Shown: in pieces, positions 1-9,418 of the stretch | Numbering within the stretch: position 1 is the first letter of the stretch | Layout: each line of letters begins with the position of its first letter | Assembly: GCA_947175265.1 (NCBI GenBank) | Contig: CAMWMD010000019.1 | Span: 1 to 50,171, forward strand | Reading direction: 5' to 3' | DNA from: an uncultured Porphyromonadaceae bacterium | GTDB taxonomy: Bacteria > Bacteroidota > Bacteroidia > Bacteroidales > Muribaculaceae | DNA length: 50,171 bases | Made by a program: the position numbers and the translations under genes | Notes under the pieces: generated by a model | What the model saw: the letters and a program-made list of their open reading frames with translations, nothing else | Databases searched by the model: none | What the model was told of the DNA's origin: nothing

Positions 1-538
1 GTTCTTTGGGGTCAGAGACTCTGCCTGATTTATTCTAAAATTAACGAACTATTGTAATAGGTAATCTCACAAATAATAAGATTCCAAAGTGGATGTGTAG
101 AATATTGTTTTCCTTTAGAAAGGAGGAATCTATCTAAACTACGTTTCTTCCATCTATAAGTATTACTCAGGAGAAATATTGTCTTGGATTCGTTTCATGG
201 GTGGAACGTTTTACAAGATAAGGATAATATTATAACGGGTTGATAAACAATAAATAAACCTGTAATTTTGAGAGAAAATATCTAAAAATCCTGTAAAAAT
301 CGTTCCGTTACAAAAAATAAAAAAATCTATTAAAAATTCAACTTTATTGCGAGGTCAAGAAATAATTACAGGAGTAATAAGGAAGATTCTTCTAAAACTA
401 AGTTGCAAAATCATCTACAAAATCTGATATGATCTCAATAAAGAAAAAGTTTAAACAACGTCAAATATTCTTTCTTCACAATAAATACTCAATCCACAAG
501 TTATGTAAGAAAAGGAATTCCTTATATTCATAATAGAT
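1..538. other. Gene-poor leader region, 538 bases
   Basis: No convincing coding region is visible. The longest ATG-initiated frame I followed on the plus strand (from 93) stops after 14 codons. The stretch is AT-rich. The only structured signal I can point to is a promoter-like TTG / 20 bases / TAATTTTG at 240-270, listed separately. Any gene entering from the left must end before or very near base 1. Confidence 0.5.
240..270 (+). promoter_or_regulatory. Possible Bacteroidota-type promoter for the 539-931 gene
   Basis: TTG at 240-242 and TAATTTTG at 263-270 are separated by 20 bases, fitting the phylum's -33/-7 form (TTTG and TAnnTTTG). The leader to the ATG at 539 would be about 265 bases, which is long, so a nearer promoter could have been missed. 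Confidence 0.35.
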
Positions 539-931
539 ATGGAAACTCTTAAAAAAATATCTTCAAGGCTCAAAAAAATTGAAAAACTGTTCAATAGGAT
601 GGATAAAACCGGAAAAATTGACATTGAAGATCTTCTGGATGCCGAGCAAGTAATCAACCAAAGTTTCACACTTCTTGATGAAAGAGAAGAATTTTTGCTT
701 GCACAAGATGTAAAATCAGAAAAGACGAAAGGAGATTTAGTTGAAACCGCAAACTGCATGAACCTTTGTGACAGGGTGTGGAATCAGTTTAATACACTTC
801 TAAAACGTCAGCAGTCAGAAAGCGAGTCTGATATTTATGAAAAAAATGAACGTGAGGTTTGGGAGATGATGTATCCGGATGAGGATATTGATTCAGATGA
901 TTTTGAAGTAGGGGAGTACAATAAAGATTAG
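539..931 (+). CDS. Small acidic protein of unknown function (130 aa)
   Basis: I do not recognise this family. The product begins METLKKISSRLKKIEKLF and is rich in Lys and Glu in its first 40 residues, which looks like an amphipathic or coiled-coil helix. The last 35 residues are strongly acidic (EDIDSDDFEVGEY). There is no signal peptide and no membrane segment, so it is probably cytoplasmic. The gene stands alone and faces the S9 peptidase operon, with a hairpin terminator between them. The reverse frame at 451-759 covers much of the same DNA, but its Ser/Phe-rich product looks like a shadow. I chose this frame for its protein-like composition; the function is open. Confidence 0.6.
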   Translation: METLKKISSRLKKIEKLFNRMDKTGKIDIEDLLDAEQVINQSFTLLDEREEFLLAQDVKSEKTKGDLVETANCMNLCDRVWNQFNTLLKRQQSESESDIYEKNEREVWEMMYPDEDIDSDDFEVGEYNKD

Positions 932-953
932 AACCATTTTAATGAAATAAAAA

Positions 954-987
954 AGAGCCGCTTTTGAAGTCGTTCAAAAGCGGCTCT
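954..987 (-). terminator. Strong hairpin terminator between convergent genes
   Basis: A perfect 15-bp stem (954-968 with 973-987) closes a 4-base loop. An A-rich run at 944-953 gives a U-tail on the minus-strand transcript, so it ends the uvrB-ygiQ-peptidase operon. There is no T-run on the plus side, though the stem may also slow transcription from 539-931. Confidence 0.85.
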
Positions 988-1000
988 ATCAGTTCAAAGT

Positions 1001-3118
1001 CTATTTATTTGGTTCCTTAAGATATTTATCAAGGAAGTTGAAGAATACACGTTGCCATAGAATAGCGTTCTGTGGCTTGAGAATCCAATGGTTTTCATCC
1101 GGGAAAACAAGCATCTCTGCTTCCAGACCATGCATCTTCGCTGCATTGAAGGCCATCATGCCTTGAGAAGCAAGAATCCTGTAATCAAGTTCACCTACCG
1201 TAACCAATATCGGAGCATTCCACTCATTAACAAATTTGTGCGGTGAGTTTGAATATGTGCGTTGAGCGACAGCATTATCCTTTTCCCAGTAAGGCCCACC
1301 GAGGTCAAAATCGGCGAACCACATTTCTTCCGTCTCAAGATATTGCGCCTCAATGTTAAATATTCCGGCATGTGCAATAAAGGCGGCGAATCTACCGTCG
1401 TGATGACCAGCGAGCCAATAGACAGAGAAACCTCCATAACTTGCGCCAACCGCTGCCATTTTCTTTTCGTCGACATAAGGACAAGCAGCGATATAATCAG
1501 CAGCAGAAAGATAATCCTTCATATTCTGGCCGCCATAATCTCCGGAAATCTGACGATTCCATTCAGTACCGAATCCCGGCACGCCTCTTCTGTTGGGTGC
1601 AATCACTACATATCCATTGGCTGCCATAATCATGAAATTCCATCTGTAACTCCAGAATTGACTCACAGCTGACTGAGGACCACCCTGACAATAAACTATT
1701 GCGGGGTATTTTTTTTCGGGGTTGAAATCCGGCGGAAGAATGACCCATGATGTCATTTCCTTTCCATCTGTTGTCGGAACTTTGACCATTTTGACCTCAC
1801 CAAGTTTCAGTTGCGACAGGAGATCTTTATTTACAGAAGTCAATTCCTTAACATCTTTATTATCCGTTCTGACCAGACAAATCTCATTAGGAGACCTCAT
1901 GGAGTGTCTTAATGCTATAGCGGCATTATCAGCCACAGGGACAACAGATGCATAATCACATACACCGGTTGCAACCGTATCGATGGCACATGAGTTTACG
2001 TCAATTTTGAAAACCGGAGAAACACCTTGATAATAGGCGGTGAACCAAATCCCCGAACCATTTTTTGCCCATGAGAATTGCTCAGGCCAATAATCCCAAT
2101 TCTCGGTAAGGTCACGTTTCTCACCAGAAGCCATATCCATTACCATCAATCTCTTCTTATCGCTTTCATATTTTGGAGTTTTCATTGAAAGCCATGCGAT
2201 GGATTTGCCATCCGGCGAGAAAGACGGATTAGTGTCATATCCTTCGTTCCCTTTAGTAATTTCCACAGTATTTTTAGAAGCAAGATCATACAGATATATA
2301 CCACTGTTAGTTGAAAAGGCATATTCCTGACCTTTAAATTTGCGCGATACATAAGCGAGACTTTTGCTGTCGGGAGCCCAAGCGAAAGCATCGGCACCCC
2401 CGAAAGGCCTCATCGGACATTCGTAGGGCTCGCCTTCCATAATGTCAACAGCATTTGTAATACCGCTGCTTGAAATATCGGCCAAAAAGGGATGAGGAAT
2501 TTCCGTAACCCATTCGTCCCAATGTTTGTACATCAGGTCGTCAACAAGCCGTCCGGTCGTTTTCGGGAGACCTTTGAACAAATCTTCATTTTTGTTGAAA
2601 GGTTTGATGGGAGAGCCCATGATAATCTTTTGTCCATCCGGAGAAATCTCAAAACATTCAACACCATTCTCCATTTTGGACAAGCAGACCACGCCAGAAC
2701 CATCCTTCTTCATGGAATGAACCTGAGTCTTTCCGGTATTATCTTCCTTTCTTATAAAAAAGATCCTTTCTCCATCGGAACTCCAGCGAATATTAGATTC
2801 CGAGTAAGGAGTCTTGGTGAGTCTGGTCATGTTAGATCCATCGGCGTCGATAGAGTATATTTCAGCGTTTGATCTGTTTTCCTCAATATCTTCATAAGAT
2901 AAAGTGAAGATCACCATAGATCCATCCGGTGATGGGACGGCTTCATTAATGCGTCCAAAGGCCGAAAGGATTTCCGGGGTGAGTTTTCCATCTACAATCT
3001 GTACATCGGGCTTTTCGATAATTTTCGTGCTTTCCTTATCGCCTCCGTTTTGACATCCCGCAAAAGCAAGAGGGAGAAGAAGGCCGCCCATCGTCATCAT
3101 CATTTTATTCATACGCAT
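1001..3118 (-). CDS. S9 family prolyl oligopeptidase-type lipoprotein (dipeptidyl-peptidase-like)
   Basis: This is a serine peptidase of the S9 (prolyl oligopeptidase) family, 705 aa. The N-terminus is a lipoprotein signal with lipobox LAFAGC, so the enzyme should be anchored in the envelope, probably facing the periplasm. About 400 residues of beta-propeller follow, with repeated WD40/TolB-like strands such as SPDGKSIAWLS and WSSDGERIFF. The C-terminal alpha/beta hydrolase domain has the nucleophile in GASYGGF (near residue 560), a likely acidic residue in GELDYRI and the His in DENHW. Family members remove dipeptides from peptides for amino-acid uptake; the exact specificity cannot be read here. 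It is the last gene after uvrB and ygiQ, 26 bases below ygiQ, and is followed by a terminator. Confidence 0.93.
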   Translation of the reverse strand: MRMNKMMMTMGGLLLPLAFAGCQNGGDKESTKIIEKPDVQIVDGKLTPEILSAFGRINEAVPSPDGSMVIFTLSYEDIEENRSNAEIYSIDADGSNMTRLTKTPYSESNIRWSSDGERIFFIRKEDNTGKTQVHSMKKDGSGVVCLSKMENGVECFEISPDGQKIIMGSPIKPFNKNEDLFKGLPKTTGRLVDDLMYKHWDEWVTEIPHPFLADISSSGITNAVDIMEGEPYECPMRPFGGADAFAWAPDSKSLAYVSRKFKGQEYAFSTNSGIYLYDLASKNTVEITKGNEGYDTNPSFSPDGKSIAWLSMKTPKYESDKKRLMVMDMASGEKRDLTENWDYWPEQFSWAKNGSGIWFTAYYQGVSPVFKIDVNSCAIDTVATGVCDYASVVPVADNAAIALRHSMRSPNEICLVRTDNKDVKELTSVNKDLLSQLKLGEVKMVKVPTTDGKEMTSWVILPPDFNPEKKYPAIVYCQGGPQSAVSQFWSYRWNFMIMAANGYVVIAPNRRGVPGFGTEWNRQISGDYGGQNMKDYLSAADYIAACPYVDEKKMAAVGASYGGFSVYWLAGHHDGRFAAFIAHAGIFNIEAQYLETEEMWFADFDLGGPYWEKDNAVAQRTYSNSPHKFVNEWNAPILVTVGELDYRILASQGMMAFNAAKMHGLEAEMLVFPDENHWILKPQNAILWQRVFFNFLDKYLKEPNK

Positions 3119-3144
3119 TGATGTTAGTAAGGGTATATTAGAAT

Positions 3145-5070
3145 TTATTTAAAATATTTCTTTCTTTTCTGTTTGGAGGAAGAATGTAACTTGTTCGCCG
3201 GACTCCTAAATCCCGAATCTTTCTTATCGTTACTATAAAGTTTATCAATAAGATCAGGTCGGTTCATATTCTTAAGATCCCGAATTATATTTCTTTTCGC
3301 CTCCGGTTTATACCAGAAGAAAAATAGCCTTTGATCGAGTTTTTCTTTCTCTGACTTCGCTGTAAACACTTTTTCTCCTGTATAGGGATGGAAACCGGTA
3401 TAAAAAATTTCGGTCGCCAACGTCATCGGAGTGGGAGTGAAATCCTGCACTTGTTCAAGATGGAAATCAAGTTGTTTGGTTTCAACTGCAAGTTCAGCCA
3501 TATCTTCATCATGACAAGCAGGATGTGATGAAATGAAATATGGAACCAATTGCTGACGCAAGCCCTGTTCAACATTGATTTTGTCGAATATAGACTTGAA
3601 CTTCCTGAAAAGTGAAAAAGATGGTTTCCTCATACAATCCAAAACCCTGTCAGAAGTATGTTCAGGCGCTACTTTCAATCTTCCGCTGACATGGTTGGTA
3701 ATAAGTTCCCTTAAATATTCCTTATTAGTTTCCGATGTTTCCTTATTACGGCAAGGAGCCATAGCGAGATCATATCTGACACCGCTTCCCACAAAAGATT
3801 TCTTTACATCAGGAAGTGCATCCACACTCTTATATATATCAATAAGAGGGGAGTGGTCGGTATTCAGATTGGGACAGGGCTTCGGATGAAGGCAGGATGG
3901 CCTGAGACATTTTTCACAAATCGACTTATCGAATCCACCCATTGCGTACATGTTTGCGGAAGGTCCCCCTAAGTCAGAGATATATCCTTTGAAGTCTTCC
4001 ATAGCAGTGACTGCCTTTGCCTCTTTTAAAATGGATTCCTTTGACCTTGATGAGATAAATTTTCCTTGGTGTGCAGAAATTGTACAGAATGCGCAACCTC
4101 CGAAGCACCCTCTGTGCATATTAATTGAATGTCGGATCATCTCATAGGCAGGAATGACCTTGCCCTTATAGCGAGGGTGAGGCAATCTTGTATAAGGGAG
4201 GTCAAACGATGAATCAATCTGACCGATCTCCATTGGGGGATACATGGGATTTATCTTTATCATTTTCCCACCTGACGATTGCCATAAGACCTTTCCATGA
4301 ATCCTATTGGATTCTTCTTCGATATGCCTGAAATTCAAAGCCTGTTTCATCTTGTCGGACAAACATTCTTCATAAGAGAACAAAACGATATCATTCTCTC
4401 CAGGTTTTTCATTCGAAACAAAAACAGTCTGCGGAACGTCTGTGATATCCTCAAGTCTTTCTCCTTTATCCAGACGGTCAGCCAATTCTAAAATCGTCCT
4501 TTCGCCCATGCCGTAACTTATCATGTCGGCGAAAGAATCCATGAGTATGGAAGGACGTAATCTGTCCGCCCAATAATCATAATGAGACACCCTTCGCAAA
4601 GAAGCCTCAATACCACCGGCAATTACCGGGACATCCGGGTAAAGTTGCTTCAAAATCTGTGAATAGACAATAGTAGGATAATCGGGACGCATGCCATGTC
4701 GGCCTCCTGCAGTATAAGCATCGTCATGACGTAACCTGCGGTTGGCTGTATAATGATTTACCATCGAATCCATTGCTCCGGCAGAAATGCCAAAGAATAA
4801 TCTCGGTTTCCCAAGTTTCTTGAAGTCACGAAGATCATCCCGCCAATTAGGTTGAGGAACAATGCAGACTTTATAACCTGCTTTCTGAAGGACCCTTCCG
4901 ATTACGGCTGCTCCAAATGAAGGGTGGTCGACATAGGCGTCTCCAGAAAAAAGAATCACGTCAGCCTGCTCCCAGCCGAGACGTTTCATTTCATCCAGAG
5001 AGGTAGGCAGAAACAGACTTGTGTCGTATTTAGCCAGTGGATATGTTTTATTATCATTCTGCTTTCTCAT
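3145..5070 (-). CDS. ygiQ: YgiQ-family radical SAM protein
   Basis: This is a large radical SAM protein of the YgiQ (UPF0313) family, 641 aa. The 4Fe-4S motif is CFGGCAFC, preceded by the family sequence INMHRG. An N-terminal domain (about residues 1-280) precedes the radical SAM barrel, and the C-terminus is Lys/Arg-rich (KQKRKKYFK). The physiological reaction of the family is not established. The frame is open to 5121, but I place the start at 5070 (MRKQNDNK) because GAGGAG lies 5 bases upstream and the 17 extra residues look unlike the family. That start overlaps the uvrB stop (5054) by 17 bases, which suggests translational coupling. The S9 peptidase follows after 26 bases. Confidence 0.93.
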   Translation of the reverse strand: MRKQNDNKTYPLAKYDTSLFLPTSLDEMKRLGWEQADVILFSGDAYVDHPSFGAAVIGRVLQKAGYKVCIVPQPNWRDDLRDFKKLGKPRLFFGISAGAMDSMVNHYTANRRLRHDDAYTAGGRHGMRPDYPTIVYSQILKQLYPDVPVIAGGIEASLRRVSHYDYWADRLRPSILMDSFADMISYGMGERTILELADRLDKGERLEDITDVPQTVFVSNEKPGENDIVLFSYEECLSDKMKQALNFRHIEEESNRIHGKVLWQSSGGKMIKINPMYPPMEIGQIDSSFDLPYTRLPHPRYKGKVIPAYEMIRHSINMHRGCFGGCAFCTISAHQGKFISSRSKESILKEAKAVTAMEDFKGYISDLGGPSANMYAMGGFDKSICEKCLRPSCLHPKPCPNLNTDHSPLIDIYKSVDALPDVKKSFVGSGVRYDLAMAPCRNKETSETNKEYLRELITNHVSGRLKVAPEHTSDRVLDCMRKPSFSLFRKFKSIFDKINVEQGLRQQLVPYFISSHPACHDEDMAELAVETKQLDFHLEQVQDFTPTPMTLATEIFYTGFHPYTGEKVFTAKSEKEKLDQRLFFFWYKPEAKRNIIRDLKNMNRPDLIDKLYSNDKKDSGFRSPANKLHSSSKQKRKKYFK

Positions 5071-7156
5071 ACTCCTCAGTTTTCTCAGATTTCCTTTTCT
5101 CGAGTAAACTCTGCAAAGCAATCAATTCATCCCTAAGCCGGGCAGCTTCGATAAAATCTGTTTTCCTTGCCGCCGCAACCATATCCGAATTGACTTTAGC
5201 AATTCTGACCTCAAGTTCAGCCACATCCATGTATTCCACAACCGGATCTGCAATAAGTCCTAAAGAATGTTCCTCTTCTATATAAGGACGAGGGGCAGCC
5301 ACAGATTTCTTGGAAGGGAGTGAAACTAAAGAAGATTTGTCGGAAGCATTTCCTGAATATAACTCTATGAGATCTCTTGCGGAGGTCTTTTTTACTATCT
5401 GCTTCGGTGTTATTCCGTTTCTTTCATTATAGAGAATCTGCTTCGCTCTTCTTCTTTCTGTTTCCTCAATGGTTTTCTGCATACTGTCAGTAATCTTATC
5501 GGCATACATAATGACTTTACCGTGTACATTTCTTGCAGCACGTCCGGCCGTCTGAGTCAAAGATCTATGATTCCTCAAGAATCCCTCTTTGTCAGCATCA
5601 AGGATTGCCACCAGGGAAACTTGCGGCAGGTCAAGACCCTCCCTCAACAAGTTCACACCTATAAGGACATCATAAGTTCCCTCCCTTAAATCCTCAAGTA
5701 TCCTGATACGTTCAAGAGTGTCGACATCACTGTGGATATATGCACTCCTCACGCCCCATTTCCTGAGATGCTCATCCAATTCCTCAGCCATTCTTTTGGT
5801 CAACGTGGTCACAAGCACTCTTTCCCCCGCTTCAATACGCTGTTGAATCTGTTCCATCAGGTCATCAATCTGATTCATAGTGGGGCGTACCTCAATATCA
5901 GGATCAAGAAGGCCGGTGGGTCTAATCACCTGCTCAGTGAATACACCCTCACATTGCACAAGTTCATAATCGCCGGGAGTGGCGCTGACAAAGATTTTCT
6001 GCGGTGTCAACCTTTCAAATTCATCAAATTTCAGCGGTCTGTTATCAATAGCCGCCGGCAGCCGGAAACCGTATTCAACGAGGTTCATCTTTCTTGATAA
6101 GTCGCCACCATACATGCCTCTTATCTGAGGAAGAGTCACATGGCTCTCATCAATTATAGTCAGGAAATCCTTCGGGAAATAGTCAAGCAGACAGAAGGGT
6201 CGCATACCGGGTTCCCTACCGTCGAAATATCTTGAATAATTTTCAATTCCCGAGCAGTGACCCAACTCCTTCATCATTTCAAGATCGTATGTGACTCTCT
6301 CCTTCAACCTGTCAGCCTCCATGAGTTTTCCCTCACGAAAAAAGAAATCACATTGGGAACCCAAATCGACAGCGATTTGATCTATTGCATTAGCCATTCT
6401 TTCTTTAGAAGTGACAAATATGTTAGCCGGATATATATTGAATCCTTCAAGAACAGACAACACATGTCCTGTGGAGGGGTCAATGGTTTGAATCTTTTCA
6501 ATCTCATCACCCCAGAAAACTACCCTTAGCTGGATCTCCTCAAAGGAGAGCATTATATCTACAGTGTCTCCCTTGACCCTGAATTGACCAGAAGTAAGTT
6601 CAATCTCAGAGCGAGAGTAGAGGGAGTCAACAAGTTTTCGCAAGAATTCATTTCTTGATATTCTTTGTCCAACGGATATTTTCACAACCTGCTGAGTGAA
6701 ATCTTCCGGATTCCCCATACCGTAAATACAACTGACTGAAGAGACCACAACAATATCCCTTCTTCCGGACAAAAGAGAGGCAACAGTAGACAAGCGCAAC
6801 TTCTCAATCTGGTCGTTTATCATCAAATCCTTTTCGATATACTTATCCGAAGAGGGTATGTAAGCCTCAGGTTGATAATAGTCATAATAACTGACAAAGT
6901 ATTGCACGGAGTTCTCAGGGAAAAAAGCCTTGAACTCAGAATACAATTGTGCTGCCAGGGTTTTATTATGTGACAAGATTAGAGTAGGGCGCTTAACCTG
7001 CTTTATGACATTTGCCATTGTAAAGGTTTTACCAGAACCGGTGACTCCAAGAAGAGTCTGGTTAGGATTGCCATCTTCGACGCCTTTCACAAGTTCGGCA
7101 ATTGCTTCAGGTTGGTCGCCTGTAGGTAGATAATCGGAGGTCAATTTGAAATCCAT
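5054..7156 (-). CDS. uvrB: Excinuclease ABC subunit B
   Basis: UvrB is the damage-verifying helicase-like subunit of nucleotide excision repair. The 700-aa product has Walker A in GVTGSGKT, the damage-probing beta-hairpin region (YYDYYQPEAYIP), the DEAD-like IDESHVTLPQ, helicase motif VI in QTAGRAARN, and a C-terminal UVR domain (EAARLRDELIALQ) that contacts UvrC. I start it at 7156 (MDFKLTSDY), the usual family start, rather than 7207. A -7 box TAAATTTG (7185-7178, minus strand) sits just upstream and would place transcription start inside the longer frame. It is the first gene of uvrB-ygiQ-S9 peptidase and is divergent from tpiA. UvrA and a PcrA/UvrD helicase are encoded elsewhere in the window. 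Confidence 0.97.
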   Translation of the reverse strand: MDFKLTSDYLPTGDQPEAIAELVKGVEDGNPNQTLLGVTGSGKTFTMANVIKQVKRPTLILSHNKTLAAQLYSEFKAFFPENSVQYFVSYYDYYQPEAYIPSSDKYIEKDLMINDQIEKLRLSTVASLLSGRRDIVVVSSVSCIYGMGNPEDFTQQVVKISVGQRISRNEFLRKLVDSLYSRSEIELTSGQFRVKGDTVDIMLSFEEIQLRVVFWGDEIEKIQTIDPSTGHVLSVLEGFNIYPANIFVTSKERMANAIDQIAVDLGSQCDFFFREGKLMEADRLKERVTYDLEMMKELGHCSGIENYSRYFDGREPGMRPFCLLDYFPKDFLTIIDESHVTLPQIRGMYGGDLSRKMNLVEYGFRLPAAIDNRPLKFDEFERLTPQKIFVSATPGDYELVQCEGVFTEQVIRPTGLLDPDIEVRPTMNQIDDLMEQIQQRIEAGERVLVTTLTKRMAEELDEHLRKWGVRSAYIHSDVDTLERIRILEDLREGTYDVLIGVNLLREGLDLPQVSLVAILDADKEGFLRNHRSLTQTAGRAARNVHGKVIMYADKITDSMQKTIEETERRRAKQILYNERNGITPKQIVKKTSARDLIELYSGNASDKSSLVSLPSKKSVAAPRPYIEEEHSLGLIADPVVEYMDVAELEVRIAKVNSDMVAAARKTDFIEAARLRDELIALQSLLEKRKSEKTEEYEKAE

Positions 7157-7177
7157 TGCATCAAGATCTAAACAATG

Positions 7178-7185
7178 CAAATTTA
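7178..7185 (-). promoter_or_regulatory. Likely -7 box of the uvrB operon
   Basis: The minus strand reads TAAATTTG here, matching TAnnTTTG, with a predicted transcript start about 15 bases before the uvrB ATG at 7156. I see no good TTTG at the expected -33 spacing, so support is partial. It favours the shorter uvrB start. Confidence 0.4.
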
Positions 7186-7259
7186 AGAAAAAATCATGTA
7201 TTTTCATATCTCCTCCAAACTAAAGTTTGAATATTTAGCGATTTTTAAAGTGCAATATT

Positions 7260-7289
7260 TTTGTAAAACATAAAAATAAGTTAATTTTG
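7260..7289 (+). promoter_or_regulatory. Promoter of tpiA
   Basis: TTTG at 7260-7263 and TAATTTTG at 7282-7289 are 18 bases apart, a good match to the Bacteroidota -33/-7 promoter. Transcription would start near 7296, about 45 bases before the tpiA ATG. Confidence 0.65.
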
Positions 7290-7339
7290 CAATGTAAAGT
7301 AAACCAAGCCTCGAAAAGCGGTTTGAAAAATTCAAGAAA

Positions 7340-8092
7340 ATGAGAAAAAATATTGTAGCAGGCAACTGGAAGATGAACACTGTCCTTGAAGAAGGAGTGG
7401 AACTTGCCAGCCAGATCAATGACCTTCTTAAAACAAAGAAGGCAAATTGCGAGGTAGTGATTTGTGTACCTTTTACACACTTAGTTTCAGTAAAAGGAGT
7501 TATTGACGAACCCCTGAAACTTGGTGCAGAGAATTGTTCAGAGCATGAGAAAGGTGCTTATACCGGTGAAGTCAGCGCTCCCATGGTAAAATCGACCGGC
7601 GCAAGCCATGTGATTCTTGGCCATAGTGAAAGACGCCAGTATTTTGGTGAAAACAACGAGCAACTTCTCGCCAAAACCCGTCTTGCCCTTGCGAACGGAC
7701 TCACACCGATCTTTTGTGTAGGTGAGGTGCTCGAAGAAAGAGAGAACGGGACTTACAACGATGTTGTAAAAGGCCAGGTAGAGGCTCTCTTTGAACTCTC
7801 ACCCGAAGATTTCTCAAAGATTGTTATCGCATACGAGCCGGTTTGGGCAATTGGTACCGGCAAGACTGCCACGGCAGATCAAGCACAGGATATGCACGCA
7901 CACATCCGGAAAGTGATTGCAGATAAATACGGTAAGGAACTTGCTGACAACACTTCTATCCTTTACGGAGGTTCATGCAAGCCCTCTAATGCAAAGGAAC
8001 TTTTCGCAAAGCCTGATGTCGACGGCGGTCTTATCGGAGGAGCAGCGCTTCAGGCTGATTCTTTCATGGGTATTATCGAAGCTTTTGATTGA
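7340..8092 (+). CDS. tpiA: Triose-phosphate isomerase
   Basis: TpiA interconverts glyceraldehyde 3-phosphate and dihydroxyacetone phosphate in glycolysis. The 250-aa product is full length and has all active-site elements: N9 and K11 in GNWKMN, H95 in ILGHSERR, E166 in [11 protein letters not shown] and the phosphate-binding YGGSCKP near the C-terminus. It is cytoplasmic and normally dimeric. The start is fixed by the canonical N-terminus and by a well-placed promoter at 7260-7289. A hairpin at 8107-8146 follows, so it is probably transcribed alone or with limited read-through into the SPOR-folE pair. Confidence 0.98.
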   Translation: MRKNIVAGNWKMNTVLEEGVELASQINDLLKTKKANCEVVICVPFTHLVSVKGVIDEPLKLGAENCSEHEKGAYTGEVSAPMVKSTGASHVILGHSERRQYFGENNEQLLAKTRLALANGLTPIFCVGEVLEERENGTYNDVVKGQVEALFELSPEDFSKIVIAYEPVWAIGTGKTATADQAQDMHAHIRKVIADKYGKELADNTSILYGGSCKPSNAKELFAKPDVDGGLIGGAALQADSFMGIIEAFD

Positions 8093-8106
8093 TTTATATA
8101 ATAGAA

Positions 8107-8146
8107 AGGCGGGCTCCGGCATCTGTAAGACAGCCGGAGCTTGCTT
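8107..8146 (+). terminator. Hairpin terminator after tpiA
   Basis: GCTCCGGC at 8113-8120 pairs with GCCGGAGC at 8133-8140. Weaker pairs extend the stem outwards to about 14 bp around a 12-base loop. The following bases are T-rich but not a clean run, so termination may be partial. Confidence 0.6.
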
Positions 8147-8239
8147 CTTATACAAGAATCACAAGAAACAATTCAAGATTCTTGTTATCCCTCAAGCATA
8201 AATCAGAAGTGCTATTTCTCATCAATAATAAATAAGATC

Positions 8240-8752
8240 ATGCGACACCTGCTAAGAAGGTCATATCTTGTTTTAAGGCTATCATTCCTTACGTTGCCCT
8301 TGTTGGCTTCTTCCATTGAGATTCTGGCAGAGACCAATCACAATGTAATAGAAAAAATTGAAAAAGAATCGAAAGGGGAAATCTCCATAGATATCCCCCA
8401 GAATATTCTTGACCTTATATTGCGACAGCCGGTAAAGAAAGAAAATAATGGAGGCATAAAATCCGGAGTGAATAAACTTTCCGGATTCCGGATTCAAGTT
8501 TTCAGCGATGGGAGAAATCAGTCTACGTTGGAAGCACGTGCAAAAGCAAGAGGCAGTGCAATATTAGCAAAATTTCCGAAATATAGGGGACAGGTTTATA
8601 CTTATTCAAGTTCGCCCAACTGGTACACGAGAGTTGGGAACTTCAGAACCAACGCGGAAGCCAGTTCAGCATTGACGGAAATGAAACGTGCATTCCCGAA
8701 TTTCGCTTCCGAGATGAGGATTGTAAAATGTCAAATTGTAGTGATAAAGTGA
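8240..8752 (+). CDS. Exported SPOR-domain protein
   Basis: This 170-aa protein has an N-terminal signal sequence (MRHLLRRSYLVLRLSF with a hydrophobic core to about residue 28) and ends in a SPOR domain (from GFRIQVFSDG to the C-terminus). SPOR domains bind glycan strands stripped of stem peptides, typically at division sites, so a periplasmic envelope role is likely. The linker of about 65 residues is charged and not recognisable. The frame is open back to 8141, but the ATG at 8240 gives the signal peptide. Its stop overlaps the folE start by one base (TGATG), implying translational coupling to an otherwise unrelated enzyme. Confidence 0.85.
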   Translation: MRHLLRRSYLVLRLSFLTLPLLASSIEILAETNHNVIEKIEKESKGEISIDIPQNILDLILRQPVKKENNGGIKSGVNKLSGFRIQVFSDGRNQSTLEARAKARGSAILAKFPKYRGQVYTYSSSPNWYTRVGNFRTNAEASSALTEMKRAFPNFASEMRIVKCQIVVIK

Positions 8753-9330
8753 TGGCGATGGCAAAAGGGGAAAAAGAAATAATTGAAGAAATTGCTTCAC
8801 ATTATAAGGAGATATTGCGGCTTTTAGGAGAGGATCCGGAGAGGGAAGGATTGCTCAAGACACCAAAAAGAGCCGCCAAAGCACTCTACGACATAACTTT
8901 AGGATATAGGCAGGATCCAAAGGAAATAGCATCGCAGGCAGTATTCGAACACGCCGGTTCTCAAATAGTTATCGTAAAAGATATTGAGTTCTACAGCATG
9001 TGCGAGCACCATATACTCCCTTTCTTCGGCAAGATTGCCGTGGGGTATCTTCCGAAAGGGAAAATGATAGGATTGTCAAAACTTGCGAGAATAGTCAATA
9101 GTTTCGCCAAACGCCTTCAAGTGCAGGAGAGACTGACCTCACAGGTTTGTGGCCTATTATCGGAGACACTCCCCAATAATGGGGTCATTGTAAAATGCGA
9201 GGCGGGTCATCTCTGTATGAAAATGCGAGGGGTGGAGAAACAGGAGTCTAATACAGTTACATTTGATTATACAGGGAAATTTGCAGATGACCCGGAGTTA
9301 AGGAAAGAATTTCTTGAACTTCTGAAATAA
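8752..9330 (+). CDS. folE: GTP cyclohydrolase I
   Basis: FolE converts GTP to 7,8-dihydroneopterin triphosphate, the first step of tetrahydrofolate synthesis and a possible source for queuosine precursors. The zinc site is intact: Cys and His of MCEHHILPFFGK and the later Cys in CEAGHLC. Substrate residues appear around GLSKLARIV and the ending DPELRKEFLELL is typical of the family. Length with this start is 192 aa. An in-frame ATG also exists at 8728, inside the SPOR gene, and another at 8758. I prefer 8752 because it forms a TGATG junction with the upstream stop. A strong bidirectional hairpin follows. Confidence 0.97.
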   Translation: MAMAKGEKEIIEEIASHYKEILRLLGEDPEREGLLKTPKRAAKALYDITLGYRQDPKEIASQAVFEHAGSQIVIVKDIEFYSMCEHHILPFFGKIAVGYLPKGKMIGLSKLARIVNSFAKRLQVQERLTSQVCGLLSETLPNNGVIVKCEAGHLCMKMRGVEKQESNTVTFDYTGKFADDPELRKEFLELLK

Positions 9331-9357
9331 GATTAATGCAATAACAACAATATAAGT

Positions 9358-9398
9358 AAAAGAAATGACATTGAACCGGGTTCAATGTCATTTCTTTT
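9358..9398. terminator. Bidirectional terminator between folE and malQ
   Basis: A perfect 19-bp stem (9358-9376 with 9380-9398) and a 3-base loop has A-runs on the left arm and T-runs on the right arm, so it can end transcription from both convergent genes. Confidence 0.9.
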
Positions 9399-9418
9399 AT
9401 TTATCAAAGAGTCAACGA

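Noticed and set aside
451..759. Minus-strand reading frame of 102 codons overlapping the first small gene
   Set aside because: Ser/Phe/Ile-rich translation without any family feature, antisense to a frame with better protein-like composition.
5732..6097. Plus-strand 121-codon frame inside uvrB
   Set aside because: Antisense to conserved uvrB helicase motifs, with no recognisable features.
7157..7207. Extended N-terminus of UvrB from 7207
   Set aside because: The extra 17 residues lie upstream of the canonical family start and over a likely -7 promoter box.
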